10,355 nucleotides of DNA from an uncultured Blautia sp. Its GTDB lineage: Bacteria > Bacillota > Clostridia > Lachnospirales > Lachnospiraceae. Made by a program: the position numbers and the translations under genes. The notes beneath the pieces were generated by a model, which was given only the letters and a program-made list of their open reading frames with translations, had not been told where the DNA came from and did not search any database. Below are positions 5,513 to 10,355 of this stretch, piece after piece (the stretch's first letter is position 1; each line of letters opens with the position of its first letter). The DNA lies in contig CAKRPO010000063.1 of assembly GCA_934378195.1 (NCBI GenBank), positions 1-10,355 on the forward strand. Direction: 5' to 3'.

Positions 5513-6295
5513 TTATGAAATGAAATCTTCAACACGTTTCAGTACGTTTTGAAGAATAGACAGATCCTTCTGTACATCGCCGGTTTCCAGAGAATGATTG
5601 GCATTTTCTGTGAGAAAAAGAGGTACTTCTTTTGCTTCGGCGAGTGTACGGACAGGATCTGTTTCTGCCCATGGGTCAGCCGTTCCATGGAAAGCGATGC
5701 TGCCAGGAAGCGCGAAATCAAAAGTGGCTGTCAGTGGGGTGAACAAAATGCTTCGTACAGACAGGTGATGTCTGGTGGCATAAGCGGATGCAATCACAGT
5801 TCCGATGCTCTTGGAGATGAAGAGAATCGTTCCATAGGACTCCCAGTCAATGTCCTTGAGGAGCTGTTCGGTCTGCTCAAGCGCCAGGTCAAAGGTCTGC
5901 TTCATCTTATCCGGATCGCCTTTGACATTCTCCGGAAGTGAATGATAGGATACTGTCTGAATCTCGTATCCATGATTACGGGAAAGACGACCTGTATAAT
6001 ATAAGAGCGGTTTATCGGCAGTATAACCGATGCCTGGGAAAATAACGGCCAGTTTGCGGCTGTTTTCTTTATGCAGAGAATCAGCAGCGTAGCCGGAAGC
6101 CTTGTCATAAAGGAGCTTCTGCCGGAGCTCATCCTGAAGGTCCTTCAAGGTTATGGAAATCGTGTAGAGATCAGAAGGAAGATAGTCATAATCTGTGACA
6201 ACGCCATTTTCTTCCTTCGCATAAACAAAATGAGAGGAACCCATGAGTTCCATGTCTTCTTCAATATCTGAGAGTAATTCTTCGTATGTTTTCAT
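5513..6295 (-). CDS. Alpha/beta-hydrolase fold protein
   Basis: The 260-residue soluble protein has an alpha/beta-hydrolase layout in its C-terminal two thirds. A first strand with an oxyanion-type turn (KLAVIFPGIGYT, 81-92) is followed by a nucleophile elbow SKSIG at 161-165 (Ser163), a strand and acidic residue in HGTADPWAE (Asp207), and a late histidine in NANHSLE (His234). The elbow has Ser in place of the first Gly of the usual GxSxG. Residues 1-75 are charged and helical, with no known domain recognised. The spacing of Ser, Asp and His fits a catalytic triad; the substrate is unknown. AAGGA 10 bases before ATG supports the start at 6295. The gene lies 35 bases downstream of the toxin gene on the same strand with no clear terminator between, so read-through from the toxin-antitoxin promoter is possible. 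The fold call is good; an esterase or peptidase role cannot be chosen. Confidence 0.75.
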   Translation of the reverse strand: MKTYEELLSDIEEDMELMGSSHFVYAKEENGVVTDYDYLPSDLYTISITLKDLQDELRQKLLYDKASGYAADSLHKENSRKLAVIFPGIGYTADKPLLYYTGRLSRNHGYEIQTVSYHSLPENVKGDPDKMKQTFDLALEQTEQLLKDIDWESYGTILFISKSIGTVIASAYATRHHLSVRSILFTPLTATFDFALPGSIAFHGTADPWAETDPVRTLAEAKEVPLFLTENANHSLETGDVQKDLSILQNVLKRVEDFIS

Positions 6296-6330
6296 CTGAG
6301 TCAGTTCCTTTATATAAAGTGATGTGGATT

Positions 6331-6600
6331 TTATTTATCATTATAATGTCCACGGCAATGAACAATATAAATACGCCCATTTTCAATGTGATAAACAAGA
6401 CGGTCTTTTTCGTTAATGCGACGGCTGTATTCGCCCTGTAAATCGCCAGATAATGCTTCTGGTTTACCTATTCCATGTATACAGCCGTTGCGTTCGATGT
6501 CCTTGATGAGTTGATTGATGCGTTTTAGTGTCTTTTTGTCTTGGGCTTGCCAGTACAGATAATCACTCCAGGCATCATCAGACCATATTTTTTCACTCAT
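6331..6600 (-). CDS. yoeB: YoeB/Txe-family ribosome-dependent mRNA interferase toxin
   Basis: The protein (89 residues from the ATG at 6600) matches E. coli YoeB throughout: IWSDDAWSDYLYWQ at the N-terminus, GKPEALSGDLQGEYSRR in the middle, and RLVY followed by CRGHY at the end. The catalytic equivalents of YoeB Glu46, Arg65, His83 and Tyr84 are Glu48, Arg67, His85 and Tyr86, so it should be active. YoeB toxins cut mRNA in the ribosomal A site. The frame is open up to a TTG at 6612, but the ATG at 6600 is the better start. It lies 6 bases after GAGG on the minus strand, and its ATGAGTGA overlaps the antitoxin stop codon by 8 bases, an arrangement typical of translational coupling. Three extra residues (NDK) follow the usual C-terminal His-Tyr. 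It forms an operon with the antitoxin. Confidence 0.93.
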   Translation of the reverse strand: MSEKIWSDDAWSDYLYWQAQDKKTLKRINQLIKDIERNGCIHGIGKPEALSGDLQGEYSRRINEKDRLVYHIENGRIYIVHCRGHYNDK

Positions 6601-6862
6601 CATCAACCTCAATTAATTCATGAGGCGTTCCTTTTCCTGCTTCTAATTCCTGAATAGATTTTTTTATATAAGCTACATTTCTATCAGAAAAGAATGGATC
6701 AGGGGAAACAGATATTTCAAAAGGAATGCGTTTCTCGCGCAAAACTGCTTTGACAAATAGGTTGATAGCCGTTGAAGTATTCAGTCCTACAGAAGAACAA
6801 AATGCATCGAAATTAATTTTATCTTTTGAATCTACTCTTGCGGTTAATGTTGCCAGTGCCAT
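6593..6862 (-). CDS. RelB/DinJ-family antitoxin
   Basis: The 89-residue protein begins MALATLTARVDSKDK and continues with FDAFCSSVGLNTSTAINLFVKAVL and REKRIPFEI, the ribbon-helix-helix signature of DinJ/RelB antitoxins. Residues 1-50 should form the DNA-binding dimer. The rest, ending in an acidic tail (EVDDE), should wrap and neutralise the toxin. The frame is open upstream to a GTG at 6871, but that would sit only one base after the Shine-Dalgarno sequence. GAAAGGAG ends 10 bases before the ATG at 6862, so 6862 is the likely start. The gene precedes the YoeB-type toxin and overlaps it by 8 bases. The complex probably represses its own promoter, which is visible just upstream. YoeB is classically paired with YefM, a Phd-type antitoxin, so this is an alternative pairing. 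Confidence 0.92.
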   Translation of the reverse strand: MALATLTARVDSKDKINFDAFCSSVGLNTSTAINLFVKAVLREKRIPFEISVSPDPFFSDRNVAYIKKSIQELEAGKGTPHELIEVDDE

Positions 6863-6889
6863 AGTATACACGCTCCTTTCTATTTATGA

Positions 6890-6922
6890 ATACATTATAA
6901 CACTATTGTATGACGATAGCAA
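6890..6922 (-). promoter_or_regulatory. Promoter and likely operator of the toxin-antitoxin operon
   Basis: On the minus strand TTGCTA (plus 6917-6922), a 17-base spacer and a perfect TATAAT (plus 6894-6899) form a good sigma-A promoter, about 30 bases upstream of the antitoxin ATG. An imperfect inverted repeat overlaps the -10: ATACA-x-TA (6890-6897) mirrored by TA-x-TGTAT (6904-6911). This fits autorepression by a ribbon-helix-helix antitoxin. The promoter is well supported; the operator is inferred. Confidence 0.75.
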
Positions 6923-7125
6923 CTAAAAGTATTACGAATTTTATGTATAAGGTGAGCTGCAAACCGAGATTCCAGTTTGACATTCAAGAATATCATTTGA
7001 TAAGTGACAATTTCATTTTACTGGCAAGACTATGCCGCCAGGTAATTGCTTTTGAATCCGATTTGTTCCATACTAATATATCAGACTAATTTTGACCTGT
7101 AGCAAAAAGAAATGGGGGAAGTTAC
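6923..7125. promoter_or_regulatory. Upstream region of the leucine-rich repeat gene with candidate promoters
   Basis: No gene is seen. A perfect -35 TTGACA at 6977-6982 has only a moderate -10 (GATAAG, 6999-7004, spacer 16). A second possibility is TTGAAT (7052-7057) with TAATAT (7074-7079, spacer 16), nearer the gene. Either would transcribe the plus-strand gene starting at 7126. The ribosome binding site GGGGGAAG (7114-7121) ends 4 bases before its ATG. Confidence 0.4.
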
Positions 7126-10100
7126 ATGAAGAGAAAGAAAATAGCAGTGCTCCTGGCGGCGGCTATGGTCACGTCAGGTGTGGCAGCACCTGTGGAGGGA
7201 GTACTGGCATCGGATGAGATTCAGATTGAGTCAGAAGAAGGTGTTGCTGCACAGGATGTCACAGAGGAAAATGCTGATACACCGGAAGAAAGCATGAATG
7301 CTGTAGAGGATTCCTGTGCAGACAATGCAGAATTCGGGGAAGTCAGTGAAGATGCAGAACTGTCAGACGAAGATGTGGCTGATATTAGCGTGGATGCAGA
7401 TGAATCAGAATCCGAAGAGGTAGAGATCGGCGAAGAAGATCTTGACACAGATGAAATCACTGCAGACGAATTTACAGATGGCGAAACAGCAGCAGTCGGC
7501 GAGAGCGAGGAAGTGATCAAGGGCGGATATTGCGGGGATTCTTCATCTGATAGTGAATATTATAAGGATATATCCTATACGTTATACGCAGACGGAAGAC
7601 TGGTGATTGTGGGAACTGGAATAGTAGCGACAGATGGGTTTGAGCATGATACCAGAATTAAATCTGTAGAGATGTCAGAGGGGATTACTGGATTTGGATC
7701 AGTTTGTTATTGGATTGGTAATGAACAGGGACAGTGGGAACGCATAAACGTTGATGGATTTAATGATTGTGTGAATCTGACAAGTGTCACGCTTCCGGAA
7801 AGTCTGACGAGTATCGGCGAACGGGCTTTTGAGGGCTGTACGAATCTTCAAACCATTAATATTCCATCGGGAGTAAAGAAAATTGGTTCACGGGCATTTG
7901 GTTACTGTGAAAGCCTCCAGAGCATTGCTATCCCGTCTGGAGTGACGGAAATAGGGGAAAGTACATTTGGTAGCTGTAAGAGTTTAAAAAGTATTGATAT
8001 TCCATCCGGAATAACGGAAATCAAAGACTACACTTTTGCAGGTTGTACGAATCTGAGTAATATTAATATCCCATCTAAGGTAGTGAGTATTGGAACTGGC
8101 GCATTTAGGGGATGTGAGAGCCTTCAAAGCATTGACATTCCATCAGGGGTAACGGAGATAAAAGAAAGCACATTTTATGGATGTAAGGATTTGAGCAGTG
8201 TTAATCTTCCGTCCGGCGTAGTGAGTATTGAGGGATATGCATTTTATGGCTGCCAGAATTTGGAAAGCATTTCTCTTCCTGAAAATCTCACTAGTTTTGG
8301 AGATGCCGTATTCAGAGAATCGAATTTGAAAAAAATTGTTTTGCCGGATACGATCAATGAAATCGGTATATATATGTTTGCGGACTGTCAGAATCTTCGA
8401 AGTGTCAGACTTCCGAAAAATATTCAAAAGATAGGTGAGAATATGTTTTATAACTGTAAAAGGCTGACAGATGTTGAAATCCCGGAAAGCGTTACAGTAA
8501 TTGAAACCAGAGCATTTATGAGTTGTTCAGATCTGACAGAACTTACACTCCCAAAAGGTTTGACAGAGATTGGTGATCTTGCATTTTGCTCTACAGGTCT
8601 TCTTAAGATTGATTTGCCGGAAGGAGTGGAGAGTATCGGAGATTATGCATTTTCCTCTTCAAAACTTGCAGAGCTTACACTACCGGATTCTGTCACGGAG
8701 ATAGGCGAAAGTGCATTTAGTAATATGAATGGTCTGGAAGAAATTAGTATTCCGAAAAATGTTACGGAATTAAAAAAAGATACATTTAATGGTTGTCGGA
8801 AATTGAAAAAAGTTTCCCTGCCGGAAGGACTTCTAAAAATAAACGGGGCATTCTCAGAATGCAGCAGTCTGGAAACAATTATAATACCGGACAGTGTGAC
8901 TGTGATTGGAGATGATACATTTAGATATTGCTATAAGTTAAAAGAAATACATCTTCCAAAGAATCTTACACAGATTGGTTATGAAGCATTTTACGGTTGT
9001 GAAGAGCTGACAAATATCAGTTTACCAGAGAAACTGGAAAATATTGATACTGGTGCATTTAAGAGTTGTCCGAAATTAGTGAGTGTTTATATTCCAAATG
9101 CAGATGTTGAGCTTGCATCTCGTGCACTTGGTTATAATTCAGATACAGAATTGAATGAGAAACTGGTTCTTATTGGAAAGGCAGGCTCTACAGCGGAAAA
9201 ATATGCAGGAAATAATGGACTTCATTTCCATAATGTTGCAGATTCTCTGACGCATCATACAGCAGTGACTGCTACTTGTGTAAAGGACGGAAATGTAGAA
9301 TATTGGCACTGTGATACATGTGACCAGGATTTCCGTAATGCAGAGGGAACAGTGGCAGTGGATGTGATCACGCTCGCGAAAATGAAACATAAAAAGACTT
9401 ATGTTCCATATAAATATGCAACCTGCACACAGCCTGGAAATCAAAGTTATTATCATTGCGAAAACTGTGGTAAAAACTTTAAGTACAGCAGTGAGAATGA
9501 TGATACAGAAATCGGAGATGTAGCGATTCCGGCAACGGGACATAACTGGGTATGGCAGGACAGTGGTTCTGGTTATTATACGGGCAGCAATACTGTAACA
9601 CATGGAACAACGAGAGCAATTCGTATAGCGAGTACAAGCAGCATGCGTCAGCAGTGCTGGAATTGTATGCAGTATGGAAAACAAAAAACTGAGAAAAAGG
9701 TTCTCAATGTGAATATTGATCAGGTTACTCTGAAATGTGGACAGTCAACGACTGCTTTCCGTGTTTCAGGAGACCCGATAAAGAGTGTGGTTTCATCGGG
9801 AGGTCTGGTCAAGATTTCCGGATTAAATAAGAAGAATGGCACATTTAAAGTGACTGCGCCATCCAAAATGGTAGGAAGTACATATGTCAGGATTACTACA
9901 ACAACTGGTCTGTATGCAAATGTTCTGGTAAAGGTTCAGAACACACCAGTAAAAACAACAGCCATCAGAGGTCTTGCGAAATCAATCGGTGTAGTCAAGG
10001 GTAAGACAGTAACGCTGAAACCAACACTTGAGCCGGTAACCAGCCCTGAGAAAATTACTTACAGCTCTTCCAATAAAAAAATAGCCACTGTCAGTGCAAA

Positions 10101-10355
10101 TGGCGTGGTGAAAGGCGTGAAAGCTGGTACTGCAAAGATTACCGTGAAATCAGGCAGTAAGAAAGTAGTTGTCACAGTAAAAGTTACCGGCGTGAAGACA
10201 ACAAAACTTTCCGGTGTACCGACCACCAAGACAGTTGCCAGAGGCAAAACCTTCAAGATCAAAGCCGTGGCAATCCCAAGAAACACCGATGAAAAGATCA
10301 CTTATACATCATCCAATAAAAAGATTGCGACAGTGACATCCGCAGGTGTAGTCAA
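7126..10355 (+). CDS. Secreted BspA-like leucine-rich repeat protein with Ig-like domains (C-terminus beyond window)
   Basis: The frame stays open from the ATG at 7126 to the window edge, giving 1076 residues so far. Domains in order: signal peptide 1-28 (MKRKK, hydrophobic core, likely cut after GVLA); a highly acidic low-complexity linker at about 29-130; a short domain at about 131-217; about 20 leucine-rich repeats of 22-23 residues (218-673) of the Treponema/BspA type (LxxIxIPxGVxxIGxxAFxGCxx); the usual capping segment (LVLIGKAGSTAEKYA, 679-693); a cysteine region with two C-x10-C-x2-C units (Cys718/729/732 and Cys767/778/781) and a further CxxC (844-847); a probable beta-sandwich (859-938); then two Big_2 Ig-like domains (944-1020, and from 1025, cut by the edge) sharing the motif SSNKKIATV. 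Such proteins are surface or secreted adhesins or binding proteins in gut and oral bacteria; no enzyme motif is visible. Cell-wall attachment cannot be judged without the C-terminus. Confidence 0.93.
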   Translation, partial: MKRKKIAVLLAAAMVTSGVAAPVEGVLASDEIQIESEEGVAAQDVTEENADTPEESMNAVEDSCADNAEFGEVSEDAELSDEDVADISVDADESESEEVEIGEEDLDTDEITADEFTDGETAAVGESEEVIKGGYCGDSSSDSEYYKDISYTLYADGRLVIVGTGIVATDGFEHDTRIKSVEMSEGITGFGSVCYWIGNEQGQWERINVDGFNDCVNLTSVTLPESLTSIGERAFEGCTNLQTINIPSGVKKIGSRAFGYCESLQSIAIPSGVTEIGESTFGSCKSLKSIDIPSGITEIKDYTFAGCTNLSNINIPSKVVSIGTGAFRGCESLQSIDIPSGVTEIKESTFYGCKDLSSVNLPSGVVSIEGYAFYGCQNLESISLPENLTSFGDAVFRESNLKKIVLPDTINEIGIYMFADCQNLRSVRLPKNIQKIGENMFYNCKRLTDVEIPESVTVIETRAFMSCSDLTELTLPKGLTEIGDLAFCSTGLLKIDLPEGVESIGDYAFSSSKLAELTLPDSVTEIGESAFSNMNGLEEISIPKNVTELKKDTFNGCRKLKKVSLPEGLLKINGAFSECSSLETIIIPDSVTVIGDDTFRYCYKLKEIHLPKNLTQIGYEAFYGCEELTNISLPEKLENIDTGAFKSCPKLVSVYIPNADVELASRALGYNSDTELNEKLVLIGKAGSTAEKYAGNNGLHFHNVADSLTHHTAVTATCVKDGNVEYWHCDTCDQDFRNAEGTVAVDVITLAKMKHKKTYVPYKYATCTQPGNQSYYHCENCGKNFKYSSENDDTEIGDVAIPATGHNWVWQDSGSGYYTGSNTVTHGTTRAIRIASTSSMRQQCWNCMQYGKQKTEKKVLNVNIDQVTLKCGQSTTAFRVSGDPIKSVVSSGGLVKISGLNKKNGTFKVTAPSKMVGSTYVRITTTTGLYANVLVKVQNTPVKTTAIRGLAKSIGVVKGKTVTLKPTLEPVTSPEKITYSSSNKKIATVSANGVVKGVKAGTAKITVKSGSKKVVVTVKVTGVKTTKLSGVPTTKTVARGKTFKIKAVAIPRNTDEKITYTSSNKKIATVTSAGVV
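7777..9144 (+). repeat. Tandem leucine-rich repeat coding units (about 20 units of 66-69 bases)
   Basis: In-frame units encode LxxIxIPxGVxxIGxxAFxGCxN with period 69 bases; four units are one codon shorter (near residues 379-400, 470-491, 492-513 and 561-582). Adjacent units differ at many positions but keep Ile-Pro, Ile-Gly, Ala/Thr-Phe and mostly a Cys near the end. The first seven units are the most alike (IPSGV, FxGC), suggesting more recent duplication there. Confidence 0.92.
9256..9480 (+). repeat. Two cysteine-pair repeat units within the leucine-rich repeat protein
   Basis: Residues 711-736 (TATC, ten residues, CDTCDQDF) and 762-785 (YATC, ten residues, CENCGKNF) share C-x10-C-x2-C, an aromatic pair before the second Cys (YWHC, YYHC) and a following Phe. 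A degenerate third copy may end in CWNC (844-847). The pattern suggests small metal-binding or disulfide-bonded modules. Confidence 0.6.
9955..10355 (+). repeat. Two tandem Big_2 (bacterial Ig-like) domain repeats
   Basis: Residues 944-1020 and 1025-1076 align: both have a basic Lys/Gly turn (VVKGKTVTL, VARGKTFKI), KITYSSSNKKIATVSANGVV or its close variant, and similar lengths. The second copy is cut by the window edge. Tandem Ig-like stalks usually project a binding domain from the cell surface. Confidence 0.8.

Noticed and set aside
6308..6319. Perfect 12-base palindrome CTTTATATAAAG before the hydrolase gene
   Set aside because: It is AT-rich, low in complexity and overlaps the ribosome binding site; by itself it is weak evidence for an operator.
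7092..7097. TTGACC resembling a -35 box
   Set aside because: It lies too near the ribosome binding site and start at 7126, with no -10 at the correct spacing.
7221..7520. Minus-strand Ser-rich open frame of 99 codons
   Set aside because: The serine runs are the antisense reading of the acidic (GAA/GAT-rich) linker of the plus-strand gene.
7777..9144. Regularly spaced repeats that might suggest a CRISPR array
   Set aside because: The period is 66-69 bases, in frame, diverged and coding for leucine-rich repeats; there are no identical repeats with unique spacers.
9139..9684. Minus-strand open frame of 181 codons, Cys/Ile/Thr-rich and membrane-like
   Set aside because: It is antisense to the cysteine region of the leucine-rich repeat protein, whose frame is continuous and full of clear domains.

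Overview
The window looks like a chromosomal segment of a Gram-positive Clostridia bacterium, most likely Lachnospiraceae. This is inferred from the protein families, the AG-rich ribosome binding sites, the moderate-to-low GC content, and a BspA-type leucine-rich repeat protein with bacterial Ig-like domains. No rRNA, tRNA, insertion sequence, integrase or CRISPR array was seen.

Layout, left to right: (1) the last 24 codons of rplA (ribosomal protein L1) and a clear intrinsic terminator; (2) a membrane-anchored D-alanyl-D-alanine carboxypeptidase (+); (3) two HD-domain phosphohydrolases in divergent orientation (1437-1979 minus, 2274-2843 plus) with about 300 bases between them; (4) a small helix-turn-helix protein (minus) divergent from a two-gene plus-strand unit, made of a soluble Hanks-type protein kinase and a membrane protein with a cytoplasmic zinc ribbon and a predicted extracellular beta-helix; (5) a minus-strand group consisting of a RelB/DinJ-type antitoxin, a YoeB-type toxin and an alpha/beta hydrolase; (6) a large secreted protein, open at the right edge, with a signal peptide, an acidic linker, about 20 leucine-rich repeats, cysteine-pair repeats and Ig-like domains.

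The most interesting part is 2894-5461. A DNA-binding protein, a kinase without its own sensor or membrane segment, and a membrane protein with a zinc ribbon inside and a beta-helix outside are packed around one intergenic region that carries a perfect 8+8 inverted repeat. This may be an undescribed surface-signalling module, but the functional link is inferred from position only. The toxin-antitoxin pair is a DinJ/RelB-type antitoxin with a YoeB-type toxin, where YoeB is classically paired with YefM. It has a well-formed promoter overlapped by an inverted repeat that may be the autoregulatory operator. The edges of the window cut rplA and the leucine-rich repeat gene.
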